This document shows, piece by piece, positions 26,352-34,864 of a stretch of 64,000 nucleotides of DNA. The notes beneath the pieces are model-generated. The model was given only the letters and a program-made list of their open reading frames with translations, ran no database searches and was not told the origin of the DNA. Every line of letters starts with the position of its first letter. Within the stretch, counting starts at the first letter, position 1. Origin of the DNA: VRUE01 sp963780815. Lineage in GTDB: Bacteria > Actinomycetota > Thermoleophilia > Solirubrobacterales > 70-9. The stretch spans positions 496,001-560,000 of the forward strand of contig CAWADG010000004.1 in NCBI GenBank assembly GCA_963780815.1, in the 5' to 3' direction. The translations under genes and the position numbers were made by a program.

Positions 26352-26495
26352 GGGAGGCCTCAGGATCGGACAGGGCTACGACCCTCTCGACGGCTTTTCT
26401 GCCGCCGCAGGTGCCAGCGGGCGAGATGTGCTCCGCCCTGCGGGCCGAGCCGAAGCTCCGGCGGGGCCTCTTGGGGAAACGCCCAACACCCGTGG

Positions 26496-26541
26496 GGTGT
26501 CAGCAGGGTGTCAGCGGAAGCCACGGATACAGCCCGCAATC
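26496..26541 (+). repeat. Arm-type direct repeat pair left of att copy 7
   Basis: GTGTCAGC twice, 11 nt apart, followed by GGAAGCCACGGATACAGCCC; then CAACAGCACGCACTCCCCCG near 26590. Confidence 0.65.
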
Positions 26542-26624
26542 GGAACGCCATTTTCGAGCCGAAAATGGCCTCCGGGCGGCGAAAACCCGCAACAGCACGC
26601 ACTCCCCCGCACTCGCGCCGCGCG

Positions 26625-26666
26625 ATCATAATCCGCGTGTCGGGGGTTCGAGCCCTCCTCCGGCAT
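26625..26666 (+). repeat. tRNA-Met 3'-end att copy 7
   Basis: Matches 11032-11074 with one T missing in GAGCCCTCC (GAGTCCCTCC in the tRNA). Confidence 0.85.
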
Positions 26667-26783
26667 CGGCAAAAACCCCCGCCCAGCGGGTCCTGTTGCC
26701 CTAAGGAATCGCGGACGGTGCGAATGCGGTGCGAAAGTGTCGGCTGCTTGGCGTGGATCAGATTGAGGCTAGCTACTCCTCTG

Positions 26784-26963
26784 TCACCTGCTCCGCCAAC
26801 CACCGCTCATATAGCTCGAATCGGGAAGCGGATAACTGCTCATCAGCCATGCGGTGCCGCACTGCAGGCAGCCGACCATTGCGCCGTAGCGCGTGTAGGT
26901 GATCAGGCGGAGCTCCCAGGGGTTCGTGCAGGCCCTCGTACTGTTTTTCTGTTGTTGCCGCAT
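26784..26963 (-). CDS. Small CxxC protein, copy 2 (diverged)
   Basis: A 59-residue relative of the proteins at 18067 and 35925: CTNPWELRLITYTRYGAMVG, then CLQCGTAWLMSSYPLPDSSY. The first pair (C-x-H) is reduced to C-x-N here, so if zinc is bound the ligand set differs. The core PWELRLITYTRYGAM is unchanged while both ends vary. No methyltransferase gene accompanies this copy. It lies 117 bp after att copy 7. Confidence 0.45.
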   Translation of the reverse strand: MRQQQKNSTRACTNPWELRLITYTRYGAMVGCLQCGTAWLMSSYPLPDSSYMSGGWRSR

Positions 26964-27359
26964 ATGTAGAACGGTCGCTGGGGCGGCTACATCCTTTGGA
27001 AAGGGGGAGCCAAAGGTTTGGCAAAAGGTGGGTGGCCGCCTCGATGAATGCGTCGAGCGGAGCACTAGCTGTTCGCCTCGTCATCGACCACGCACGCAGC
27101 CCCACGATTCCATCTGAGCTTCCTGACGCAGCCGATCCAAGGAACCGAAGGCCCAGGGGTCAGCGAATACCAAGCGGGTACTGGAGGCGATCGCCGAGGT
27201 GCTAAGCGAGTGTCGGCGGAAGGCCGATGGATGCTCGCATCCGTCCAAGCGCCAGATCGAGGAGGGGTGAGCCGTCTGCGCAAACTTCCAATTCGGGGAC
27301 CGGGCTCGAATAGGCCCAACGCCGGTGAGAGAGGCGGAAGCAGCCCGCACTCGCTTCGG
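26964..27359. other. 396 bp without a recognised gene
   Basis: The first ~70 bp (GGAAAGGGGGAGCCAAAGG...) match the flank of the small CxxC gene at 18256-18330 and 36114-36185. A short coding-like stretch on the plus strand (TKRVLEAIAEVLSECRRKAD, near 27166-27230) has good codon bias but no start or context. I see no RNA gene or terminator. Confidence 0.35.
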
Positions 27360-28385
27360 TTATTTCGCTGCAGCGCCACCCGCGACCGGCATCAGCTTCA
27401 CAGTGACGATCGAGGAGAGCGTCGTCCCCTGGGGGTCGAGGCCCCCGAATAGGTAGCCGACGTCTCCTGTGGTCGCCGCCGCGGCGTTCTGAATCGGGCG
27501 CGGCAAATGCCCCGTCAGCCTCGCGCGAGTGCTTGCCGGGTCGAAGCGGAGGATCTGGTCGGTCGTGCGCCCGGCGAGACGCCCCCCGAGGATGTAGGTC
27601 AGTCCGCCCAGCACAACGGTCGAGGCGTGCGAAAGCGGCCCTGGCAGGTTCCCGACCGCCGCCGCCGTACCCTTGGCGAGGTCGACAGCCTGGATCTGGC
27701 TCGAGTCAAGCCCACTCGCCAGCTCGCCCCCGAGCACGTAAAGCATGCTCCCGTCCGCCGCGACCGAGGCATAGCGGACTGCCACCGGAAGCTGGGCGAC
27801 GGTCGTTAGCCTGCTGCCGTCCACGGTCCGGAGCACCGAATCGAGCGGCTCCGCCCCGTCGTAGCCCCCGAAGACAACCGCTTCGGGGCCCACTCGTACG
27901 GCAGAGAGGTCAGAGCTGGGGTTGGGAAGGCGTCCGACGACGGCGGCGGTGGCACCGGGGCGGAGCCTCTGGACCTCGTCGGTCGTCGAAGCGGAGCCGC
28001 CGCCGAAGACCAGGGTCCCGGTCGGAAGTGCTACGGCGGCCGCGTCGTGAAGCGGTTGCGAGAGTGAGCCGGCGGAAGCCGCCCTGCCGCTCAAGGGGTC
28101 GAAGGCGAGGACGGACGAGGTCGAGGCGTCGCTGCTGTCCACTCCGCCGATGATCAGCATTCGCGCGCCCTGCGAGACCGCCGCCTCGCCGGAGAGCGGA
28201 GCAGGGAGCTGGTCTGGCGAGGTCTTGGCCTGCACGCGCAGCGGCTCGGTGCCGGAGCTGCCGGTCGCGTCCGTTCCGCCGCTTCCTCCGGAGCCGCCTG
28301 AGCCGCAACCGGCAGCGAAGGAAGCCGCCATAAGCGCAACCGCGGAGACGGCCAGCAACTTGGGCAGGCTGGACAAGCCCCGCAT
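27360..28385 (-). CDS. Kelch-like beta-propeller lipoprotein
   Basis: A 341-residue predicted lipoprotein. The signal peptide LAVSAVALMAASFAAGC has a clean lipobox (AAGC), then a Gly/Ser linker. The rest is six or so Kelch-type blades, for example RMLIIGGVDSSDASTSSVLA, TLVFGGGSASTTDEVQRL, AVVFGGYDGAEPLDSVLR, MLYVLGGELA and LTYILGGRLAG. It was probably a ligand- or polymer-binding surface protein. The ATG at 28385 is chosen because it opens the signal peptide. It is divergent from the next gene with a ~65-bp gap, so the two may share control. Confidence 0.8.
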   Translation of the reverse strand: MRGLSSLPKLLAVSAVALMAASFAAGCGSGGSGGSGGTDATGSSGTEPLRVQAKTSPDQLPAPLSGEAAVSQGARMLIIGGVDSSDASTSSVLAFDPLSGRAASAGSLSQPLHDAAAVALPTGTLVFGGGSASTTDEVQRLRPGATAAVVGRLPNPSSDLSAVRVGPEAVVFGGYDGAEPLDSVLRTVDGSRLTTVAQLPVAVRYASVAADGSMLYVLGGELASGLDSSQIQAVDLAKGTAAAVGNLPGPLSHASTVVLGGLTYILGGRLAGRTTDQILRFDPASTRARLTGHLPRPIQNAAAATTGDVGYLFGGLDPQGTTLSSIVTVKLMPVAGGAAAK

Positions 28386-28449
28386 AATGCCGGAACGTCC
28401 CGACAACAGCTTCAGATGAGTGGAGGCGCCGTCGCGCGCCTTCAGCGCG

Positions 28450-29727
28450 ATGAGTGAGCCCCTACGCACAGATAGAAGGACCCGCGCCGCGCTCGTTGAA
28501 CGCAGAAGGGCGCGTGCGGCGCAGGTTCGACGGCGGCGGCGCCTGATCGGGCTCGGAGTCGCCATCGGCGTGGTTATTACGGCGGTGATCGCGGTTGTAC
28601 TCAACCACGGTGGTGGCTCCGGTTCTCATGCACGCGGAGCCCCAGGCGCTGCCAGCCCGCACAAGAGCGAAAGTGCCAAATCCGCTGCAGGCCCCGGGTC
28701 CACGTACGCGGTTCCACCCCCGCTCGACCCACACGACGTCTATGCCGCCGACCGCCCCGGGATGCTGGCGCCGGCGGTGCGGAACTTCCCCTCCCGGATA
28801 TATGTCCCCAACAGCGAAAGCGACACGGTCAGCGTCATCGACCCCCACACCTACAAGGTGATCGACGAATTCCCAGTGGGCGCGCTGCCCCAGCACGTCA
28901 CCCCCTCCTACGATCTCAAGACCCTCTGGGTCGACAACGACGAAGGCAACAGCCTGACGCCGATTGATCCCGCTACCGGGAAGGTCCGCGGCAGCCCGGT
29001 TCCGGTCACGGATCCCTACAACCTCTACTTCACCCCGGATGGCAAGTACGCGATCGTCGTCGCCGAGCGGTTGGAGCATCTCGACTTCCGCGACGCTCAT
29101 TCGATGCGGCTGCACCACTCGCTGCCCGTACCGTGTCCTGGCGTCGACCACATCGACTTCACCGCCGACGGCCGCTACTTGGTGGCGAGCTGCGAGTTTG
29201 GGTCAGCGCTAATCAAAGTCGACGTCCCCAGGGAGAAGGTCGTCTCCTCCCTGGTGCTGAAAGCGGGGGCGAAGCCCCAGGACGTCAAGCTCTCCCCGGA
29301 CGGTCGGATCTTCTATGTCGCCGACATGGTCTACGGCGGCGTCTGGATGATCGACGCCCACACCTTCCACAAGGTCCGGTTTATTCCCACCGGAGCAGGG
29401 GCCCACGGGCTCTACGCGAGTCGTGACTCCCGCTTCCTCTACGTCACCAACCGCGACGAAGGCTCGATCTCCGTGATCTCCTTCGCCAAGCGACGGGTGG
29501 TGGACAAGTGGCGCCTTCCGGGTGGCGGCAGCCCCGACATGGGAGGGGTGTCCGCCGACGGCAGGGTTCTCTGGCTGTCGGGTCGCTACAACGCCGAGGT
29601 CTACGCGATCAGCACCAAGAGCGGCAAGCTGATCGCCCGTATCCCGGTGGGCAGCGGTCCGCACGGGCTCTGCGTCTACCCTCAGCCCGGGCGCTACTCG
29701 CTCGGGCACACCGGCGTCTTCCGCTAA
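28450..29727 (+). CDS. Membrane-anchored YVTN beta-propeller protein
   Basis: About 425 residues. A basic N-terminus (RRTRAALVERRRARAAQVRR) precedes one membrane helix (LIGLGVAIGVVITAVIAVVL), so the protein is a type II anchor with its bulk outside. Blades read SRIYVPNSESDTVSVIDPHT, YNLYFTPDGKYAIVVAE, QDVKLSPDGRIFYVADMVYG, and FLYVTNRDEGSISVISFAKR. This belongs to the YVTN/cytochrome-D1-like propeller group. The start could also be at 28420. It is paired divergently with the Kelch lipoprotein, suggesting a joint surface role. Confidence 0.82.
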   Translation: MSEPLRTDRRTRAALVERRRARAAQVRRRRRLIGLGVAIGVVITAVIAVVLNHGGGSGSHARGAPGAASPHKSESAKSAAGPGSTYAVPPPLDPHDVYAADRPGMLAPAVRNFPSRIYVPNSESDTVSVIDPHTYKVIDEFPVGALPQHVTPSYDLKTLWVDNDEGNSLTPIDPATGKVRGSPVPVTDPYNLYFTPDGKYAIVVAERLEHLDFRDAHSMRLHHSLPVPCPGVDHIDFTADGRYLVASCEFGSALIKVDVPREKVVSSLVLKAGAKPQDVKLSPDGRIFYVADMVYGGVWMIDAHTFHKVRFIPTGAGAHGLYASRDSRFLYVTNRDEGSISVISFAKRRVVDKWRLPGGGSPDMGGVSADGRVLWLSGRYNAEVYAISTKSGKLIARIPVGSGPHGLCVYPQPGRYSLGHTGVFR

Positions 29728-29749
29728 CGGGGCACGCCTTCCTGCGCGG

Positions 29750-29795
29750 GGTGCCAGCAGGGTGTCAGCGGAAGTCACGGATACAGCACGCAATC
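29750..29795 (+). repeat. Arm-type direct repeat pair left of att copy 8
   Basis: GTGCCAGC and GTGTCAGC lie 11 nt apart, followed by GGAAGTCACGGATACAGCAC; a one-or-two-base variant of the block at 34355. Confidence 0.6.
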
Positions 29796-29806
29796 GACCC
29801 CCCGCT

Positions 29807-29835
29807 TTCGAGGGTTCGAGTCCCTCCTCCGGCAT
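29807..29835 (+). repeat. Partial tRNA-Met 3'-end att copy 8
   Basis: Only the T arm and acceptor end remain (CGAGGGTTCGAGTCCCTCCT, then CCGGCAT). The preceding anticodon part is replaced by the flank found before the copy at 34484 (CGACCCCCCGCTTTCGAG), so a deletion joined the arm flank to the core. Confidence 0.75.
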
Positions 29836-29942
29836 GGCTCGTGGAGCCGAAGGTCGGCCGCGTCTGCGGTTCAGAGGGCCAGGGTGTCGACAAAGTGTCA
29901 ACCACCCGCACCTGAGTCTTACGCAGGAGCGCATCGCCAAGG

Positions 29943-29966
29943 GGTGCCAGCAGGGTGTCAGCGGCA
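29943..29966 (+). repeat. Arm-type direct repeat pair right of att copy 8
   Basis: GTGCCAGC and GTGTCAGC, 11 nt apart, ~108 bp after the partial att copy. It shows that this repeat unit occurs on both sides of a core. Confidence 0.55.
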
Positions 29967-30068
29967 CGTTCGATCGTCCGCCCGAGGTTTCAGATGCCCG
30001 CGGCTGGGCACTGTCACAAGAGAGCGCCGGTATCTCGTCCTAGATGAAACGCGACGAGAGGAGCGATC

Positions 30069-31031
30069 ATGAAGGTCTTCGTAGCCGGTGCGACGGGCGT
30101 TCTAGGCAGGACACTCGTCCCGCAACTCGTGGCGCGAGGCCACGAGGTGGCCGGAATGACCAGAAGCGAAGAGAAGCAAGATCTGGTTCGCGGCCTGGGA
30201 GCGCGGCCGATTGTGGCCGACGCCCTTGACCCCAACGCGGTCGCCCAGGCGGTGGCCTCCGCCGAGCCGGAGGTGATCGTGCATGAGCTCACGGACTTGT
30301 CCGGCCCGATGAGCATCCGTGAGGCGCGGCACCCTGAGCGCTTCAGGGGGGCGATCATGACCAACCGGCTGCGTACTGAGGCAACGAACCACCTCTTGGT
30401 TGCTGGCCGCGCCGTGGGTGTACGGCGCTTCGTGGCGCAGAGCTTTGGGGCTTTCCGATTCGCCCGCAAGGGGGGGCTGGTCCAGACCGAGGCAGACCCG
30501 CTCGATCCCGACCCGGCGGGGCCAATGCAGCCGGGGCTGGAGGCGATCCTCTATCTGGAGAGAGCGGTGACGACGATCGAGTGGGCCGAGGGTCTCGCGT
30601 TGCGCTATGGCGGCTTCTATGGTCCGGGGACGTCCGTCAGCCTGGCTCCGGATGCGCAGGTCGCGGCGCCGATTCGCAAGCGCCGGTTCCCGATCGTCGG
30701 GGACGGCGGCGGCGTTTGGTCGTACGTCCATATCGAGGACGCCGCGGCGGCGACCGCGGTTGCGGTCGAGCGCGGCGAGCCGGGTATCTACAACGTCGTC
30801 GACGACGACCCCGCGCCCGTGCGGGAGTGGCTACCGGCGCTGGCGAGCGCGCTGGGTGCCAAGTCACCAAGGCGGGTCCCACGCTGGCTCGGGCGGCTGC
30901 TGGCCGGTGAGGTGGCGACGGCCATGATGACCGAAGCGAGGGGAGCCTCCAACGCGAAGGTCAAGCGCGAACTCAGCCTGCAGTTTCGGTATCCGAGCTG
31001 GCGGCAGGGTTTCATCGACGGACTCGGTTGA
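30069..31031 (+). CDS. NAD-dependent epimerase/dehydratase (extended SDR)
   Basis: A 320-residue extended short-chain dehydrogenase/reductase. MKVFVAGATGVLGRTLVPQL has the G-x-x-G-x-x-G nucleotide loop. The family's Y-x-x-x-K is not clear (AILYLERAVTTIEW has Y-x-x-x-A), so it resembles atypical SDR members; GLALRYGGFYGPGTSVSL and YVHIEDAAAATAVAVERG are typical of the group. It may be a redox or binding protein on a nucleotide-linked substrate. GAGGAG six bases before the ATG at 30069 fixes the start. It is the only gene of a short att-bounded segment. Confidence 0.85.
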   Translation: MKVFVAGATGVLGRTLVPQLVARGHEVAGMTRSEEKQDLVRGLGARPIVADALDPNAVAQAVASAEPEVIVHELTDLSGPMSIREARHPERFRGAIMTNRLRTEATNHLLVAGRAVGVRRFVAQSFGAFRFARKGGLVQTEADPLDPDPAGPMQPGLEAILYLERAVTTIEWAEGLALRYGGFYGPGTSVSLAPDAQVAAPIRKRRFPIVGDGGGVWSYVHIEDAAAATAVAVERGEPGIYNVVDDDPAPVREWLPALASALGAKSPRRVPRWLGRLLAGEVATAMMTEARGASNAKVKRELSLQFRYPSWRQGFIDGLG

Positions 31032-31155
31032 GTGTTCTCCGGTCGGCTGGTGCCCACTCGACCTCGATGGGGTTCCTAGCGGGGCGACCGGATTCAAACC
31101 GAAAACCGCCTGGAGGAACTCAGGTCACTTCCCGTGCCTGAAGACGCCATCGGAA

Positions 31156-31190
31156 CTCCGCGTGTCGGGGTTCGAGTCCCTCCTGCGTAC
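31156..31190 (+). repeat. Decayed tRNA-Met 3'-end att copy 9
   Basis: CTCCGCGTGTCGGGGTTCGA then GTCCCTCCTGCG. One G is lost, and the acceptor end is altered (CTGCGTAC for CTCCGGCA). The preceding anticodon loop is not recognisable. Confidence 0.6.
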
Positions 31191-31202
31191 TGTGCTCGAA
31201 GA

Positions 31203-32387
31203 CTACCGTTGGTGACCACGTTTGTGGTGCGTTCGCCTATGCACCTTCACGCAGCGCTTCTTGCCGTTGACCTTCTTCCACCGTCTGCCCGACCGACAGT
31301 GGGCTCGTCGTGCCTCGGCCCTTGGCAGTGACGCGGGCATCAGAGACGAAGTCTGCGGTGCTCCGGGTGACGGAATTGCTGGCGGCGAAAAACCCAGCGC
31401 CGCGTTTATCCCAGGCGTGAGGCCAAGTCTGAGCGTCAGGGTGTCGGCCGATTCCCAAGTCGGCTTATCGTTCCAGAACTGGACGGGGAACGGACTGACC
31501 CCGAGCGGTTTTTCTTCTTCTTCTTCTTCTTCTTCTTCTTCTTCGACTGATTCCGAGAAAAATCCGACCTTGTATCTACCGGTTGGAAGGTCGGTGATCA
31601 CATAAGAGCCGGAAGGTTCGGTGAATTCGCAACCCGTGATTTCGGGATCGGTCAGCTCAAAGGCGCAGACTTCGATTTCCCCAAGACCGCCGTGCGTCGA
31701 GGCGTCGGTGACGGAGCCGGTGATCGTGGCTTCTGCCGGAAGCGCGGCGTCGATAGGGGCGGTCACGGCTCCAGTCGTCACGTGAACCATCTCGGCTTCG
31801 CTCGATTCCGACTTGTCCTTATAGAACTGCGACCGCACGCCCTGGCCTTCCGCGGGCAGGAAGTCGACCAGATAGTCGCCTTCGAGCAGGCCTGAAAGCT
31901 GGTAGGAGCCCTGAACCACCCCGGATTCGGAGCATTCGACGAAATCCTGGAGGGGTTCTTCGGCACAGATCAGGACTTCAGACAGGGGCTCGCCGTCAGA
32001 GGCTCTGGTCACGCTGCCACTAATGAAGCCGCTCTCTGCCAGTTCGGCGTCGATTCCTGTGACCGGACCACTGGCTACGTCGATCCACTGCGCCTGCGAC
32101 CAATCCCGCGTGTTGTCGTAATACTCGAAGACGTAGTTGACGAGCAGGTAGCCCGGCCAGAATTCAATCTTGAAGTCGCCGGACGGCAGATTCGGAATGG
32201 TGTAGTTCCCGTCTGCGGCGGTCAACGCGCAGTTTTTCCCCTGCGCCTCTTCTTCTTCTTCACTTTGGAGCTCGCAGGCCAAGACCTCGGGCACCGGGCC
32301 GGGTTCAACTCCCCCGTGGGTGACCCGTCCCGAAATCGATCCTTCTGCAGCCAAGGCGAGACCCGGAACCGCAAGCAGAACCAGCAT
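31203..32387 (-). CDS. Secreted protein with three carboxypeptidase-regulatory-like repeats and a poly-Glu tract
   Basis: About 394 residues. Three ~95-residue beta-sandwich repeats follow the signal peptide: SISGRVTHGGVEPGPVPEVL, FISGSVTRASDGEPLSEVLI, and TITGSVTDASTHGGLGEIEV, each ending near GDF-K-I-EF or GRYKVGFF (CarboxypepD_reg/SpaA-like). Repeat 3 is interrupted by 11 Glu codons from a GAA triplet run (31512-31544). The C-terminus is a basic tail with two Cys (CRSGRRWKKVNGKKRCVKVH), a form shared by other secreted proteins here. The ATG at 32387 leaves a short signal peptide; the only good Shine-Dalgarno (AGAGGAG) lies ahead of CTG/ATC codons ~35 bases upstream, so a non-ATG start is possible. 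Confidence 0.78.
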   Translation of the reverse strand: MLVLLAVPGLALAAEGSISGRVTHGGVEPGPVPEVLACELQSEEEEEAQGKNCALTAADGNYTIPNLPSGDFKIEFWPGYLLVNYVFEYYDNTRDWSQAQWIDVASGPVTGIDAELAESGFISGSVTRASDGEPLSEVLICAEEPLQDFVECSESGVVQGSYQLSGLLEGDYLVDFLPAEGQGVRSQFYKDKSESSEAEMVHVTTGAVTAPIDAALPAEATITGSVTDASTHGGLGEIEVCAFELTDPEITGCEFTEPSGSYVITDLPTGRYKVGFFSESVEEEEEEEEEEEKPLGVSPFPVQFWNDKPTWESADTLTLRLGLTPGINAALGFSPPAIPSPGAPQTSSLMPASLPRAEARRAHCRSGRRWKKVNGKKRCVKVHRRTHHKRGHQR

Positions 32388-32639
32388 GCACGCAGCGACT
32401 GCCTCTATGTAAGCGCCCAGATGGTCTCCTCTTTCTGCAAAGCCGCGCTCAGGACCCAGAAAGTGAAATAGAGCTTAGGCGGCGACCTCACTCCTGGCCG
32501 CCCGGAGGGCGTGGCTTACCCCACGTCTCCGCCCGTTCCCCGGCGCCATATGGTGGCCGCCGGGGAAGCGGGTGGCTTCGAGCTACGACTGCGGCCTACT
32601 GCCGGGCCTCAGGATTCGGCGCGGAAGGTGATGGCGCCA

Positions 32640-33275
32640 TCAATTCGAAGCCAAGGTGACGCAGCGGTAGGGGAATTTTTCGTTCGTGGTGGTGGAGCCC
32701 CATTCGAATTTGCTCCCCGTTGCGCTGACGGCAAATGCCCTCGATTCCGACCCCGTAAACCATTCGGGTTCGGTCCACTCTGGGGGCGGCGTTTTCGTGA
32801 AGGTGGCGCTCTCGAAGCCCATCAGCTCGCCCAGCGTCGGCAGCCGAAGATGTTCCGTCCAGCATTTCTCGGCGGCAGGCAGCCATGATTTTGCGCTCTT
32901 GGGGGCTTCCTCAAAGCAGACGCCGTCATAGAGGGCCATCCCGGCGGGACAGCCCAGCTTTGAGCTGCTGGTGAGCTGAGCTGCCGACTGCCCGTCGAGC
33001 GACTGTGCGTTCTCGGCGCTCGATGCGCTGGGGACCGTGCCCAGCGTCGAGGCATTGATCTGCGTCCCCGACAGCGTCCCGCCGATTTTCGCCGAGGTCA
33101 CCGCGCCTGCCTTGATTTTGGCGGCGGTCACCGAGTTCTTCTTCAGCTGCTTCGGCCCAACCGTGTTCTTGCCCAGCTGAGACGCCGCGAAGGCGCTTGC
33201 ACCCCCGATTGCGATGAACAGGGCGAGCGTGGCAACGACGTTCGCGTAGGTCAGCTTGCGACGCAGGTTCTTCAT
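32640..33275 (-). CDS. Exported protein of the LTYANV family with lectin-like/FGE-like C-terminal domain
   Basis: A 211-residue protein. RRKLTYANVVATLALFIAIG is the lineage's typical export module, followed by QLGKNTVGPKQLKKNSVTAA, KIKAGAVTSAKIGG and LSGTQINASTLGT, a run of ~9-residue repeats that would suit a beta-solenoid stalk. The C-terminal half has four or more Cys (GCPAGMALYDGVCFEE ... KCWTEHLRLPTLGELMGFES ... YRCVTLA), like the DUF1566/FGE-like lectin-type fold. A GAGGGAG site precedes the ATG at 33275. Probably surface-displayed; its ligand is unknown. Confidence 0.82.
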   Translation of the reverse strand: MKNLRRKLTYANVVATLALFIAIGGASAFAASQLGKNTVGPKQLKKNSVTAAKIKAGAVTSAKIGGTLSGTQINASTLGTVPSASSAENAQSLDGQSAAQLTSSSKLGCPAGMALYDGVCFEEAPKSAKSWLPAAEKCWTEHLRLPTLGELMGFESATFTKTPPPEWTEPEWFTGSESRAFAVSATGSKFEWGSTTTNEKFPYRCVTLASN

Positions 33276-33472
33276 AAGGGCTCCCTCTCGAAGAGAATCG
33301 ATCCTCGGACGAGTCCGACCCTCGCAGGTATCGCGGCTTCTGGCAAAGCCGCAATCTGGAGGCTTTGGCTAGTGGCGTACTGGCGTCTGGCGGAGCAGAG
33401 CGATGAGGCCGGTTTCGCCGTCGACGCCCTCCCGGCAGTCCTGAAATCGCTGCGCAGCCCAAGGGACATCAT

Positions 33473-33847
33473 TCAGTCTGGGTCCTTCTCTGCCGCCAGG
33501 GCGGTCAGCCGGATTGCGTCGGCGAGGTCGACGTGGGGCAGCTCACGGGCGAGGTTGACCGCCAGGCCATAGCTGCCGGTGACCCGAACGCTGTGGATCG
33601 GAGCCTCCTCGGGATAGAAGTCCTCCGACCCCATCAGAAACTCGCCTCCGGGCACCCAACGCATGTCCCCGCGTGGTGGCTCAGCCTGTGGCGGCGCAAC
33701 GTCCGGCTTCGGGGTCATTTCCTCGACGGGAGCGACGATAGCAGTGGTCGGAGAGTGGCCTGGAGCGCCCTCCGACATCCGGCGAAGACTGGAGGGATTC
33801 AACTCATAAGGGTCGAACCTTGCGACAGATACATCAGATGAAGCCAT
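33473..33847 (-). pseudogene. Chimeric remnant: N-terminal piece of a formylglycine-generating-enzyme-like protein joined to another fragment
   Basis: The middle reads DMRWVPGGEFLMGSEDFYPE, EAPIHSVRV, the classic start of FGE-sulfatase/SUMF1 domains. It breaks off after ~30 residues where the family continues with D-x-F-x-I-D-x-x-x-V-T. It then runs into LAVNLARELPHVDLADAIRL, the tail of an unrelated protein. An intact FGE domain has ~230 residues. The 5' end overlaps the start of the divergent DUF202 gene by two bases. It is most likely a deletion scar rather than an expressed gene. Confidence 0.55.
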
Positions 33848-34193
33848 GAACGAAACCATCGATGCCTCACGACGCACCCGTCTCGCAAGCGAGCGCACCG
33901 AGCTCGCCTGGTGGCGAACCGGCCTCACGGCACTCGCAGTGGCGCTGGCCGTCGGCCGGGTAATTCCCGGACTAGATCGCGGCGCGTCGCAGTGGCCATA
34001 TGACCTCGCAGGAGTCTGCTTTGCCATCTATGGCGTCGCGGTGATCGCCTATGGCAGCCGGCGTCGCGGCACGGTTGAGCGTGCCCTAGAGGAGGGACGA
34101 TTCCCCGATCCGCCCCGCTACGCGCACGGCGCCCTAGCCGCAGGTGGCGTTGCACTCGGCCTCCTGACCGTCGTACTGATTCTCCTCGGCTAA
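33846..34193 (+). CDS. DUF202 family membrane protein
   Basis: A 115-residue protein with three membrane helices. The N-terminal TRLASERTELAWWRTGLTAL is the DUF202 signature (R-L-A-x-E-R-T-x-L-A-W-x-R-T). Helices follow at TALAVALAVGRVIPGL, LAGVCFAIYGVAVIAYG and ALAAGGVALGLLTVVLILLG. The family (YidH-like) has no settled function. The start is fixed by the signature position. It is the last gene before the exact att copy at 34484. Confidence 0.85.
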   Translation: MNETIDASRRTRLASERTELAWWRTGLTALAVALAVGRVIPGLDRGASQWPYDLAGVCFAIYGVAVIAYGSRRRGTVERALEEGRFPDPPRYAHGALAAGGVALGLLTVVLILLG

Positions 34194-34354
34194 TGGAGTT
34201 TGATCTGGCGGGCCGGTCCACTTCTTTGCGTCCGGTCTACATCTCTTGGGGCGCAAGCCGTTTGTCCGGGTTCGGGCGTCCCCTATACCCCCCAAACTGC
34301 TGGGGCGTCGAGGCAGCCTTATGCGCGGAGCTGCCCCCTTGCATCCCACTACGG

Positions 34355-34400
34355 GGTGTCAGCAGGGTGTCAGCGGAAGCCACGGATTCAGCCCGCAATC
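34355..34400 (+). repeat. Arm-type direct repeat pair left of att copy 10
   Basis: GTGTCAGC twice, 11 nt apart, followed by GGAAGCCACGGATTCAGCCC, then GCAACAGCACGCACTCCCCC at ~34447, as before att copy 7. Confidence 0.65.
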
Positions 34401-34483
34401 GACCCCCCGCTTTCGAGCCGGAAACGGGCTCCTAGCGGCGAAATCCCGCAACAGCACGCACTCCCCCGCACTCACGCTGCGCG

Positions 34484-34526
34484 ATCATAATCCGCGTGTC
34501 GGGGGTTCGAGTCCCTCCTCCGGCAT
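34484..34526 (+). repeat. tRNA-Met 3'-end att copy 10 (exact)
   Basis: Identical to 11032-11074, with the same left flank (GCGCGATCATAA context) as copies 3 and 7 and the same right flank (GGCTCGTGGAGCC) as partial copy 8. Confidence 0.85.
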
Positions 34527-34570
34527 GGCTCGTGGAGCCAAATGCGCCGCCCTCCGGGCAGCGTTCATGG

Positions 34571-34597
34571 TCGGAGTAGCAACGAAAGTGGCAAGAC
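34571..34597 (+). repeat. Arm-type direct repeat pair right of att copy 10
   Basis: GTAGCAAC and GTGGCAAG, 12 nt apart, ~48 bp after the att copy, as after copies 3 and 4. Confidence 0.55.
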
Positions 34598-34864
34598 GCC
34601 GGAGCGGACAGCCACACCGGCGCGTTTCAGCCGTGACCTCGGGGATCCGATTGGACTGGGCCGCCTGTACGACGTTTCGTTCCAGGGGCCAACCCCGGTG
34701 GTTCCATGGAGGGATGACGACAGATACGCCGTTGAGAGACCACCTGATTGCAGGCGTTGGACCAGCCTTTGCAATGGGAATGTCAGCGACCTCGCCGATC
34801 GACCGGCAGCGTCTCACCTCGCCTCAGCCCGAATTCCCCCACTCGCGCGGCGCTTGTATGCCGT

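Noticed and set aside
29727..29757. GGGGCACGCC ... GCGCGGGGTGCC after the propeller gene as a terminator
   Set aside because: The stem is imperfect, overlaps the arm repeat and has no T-run; too weak to call.
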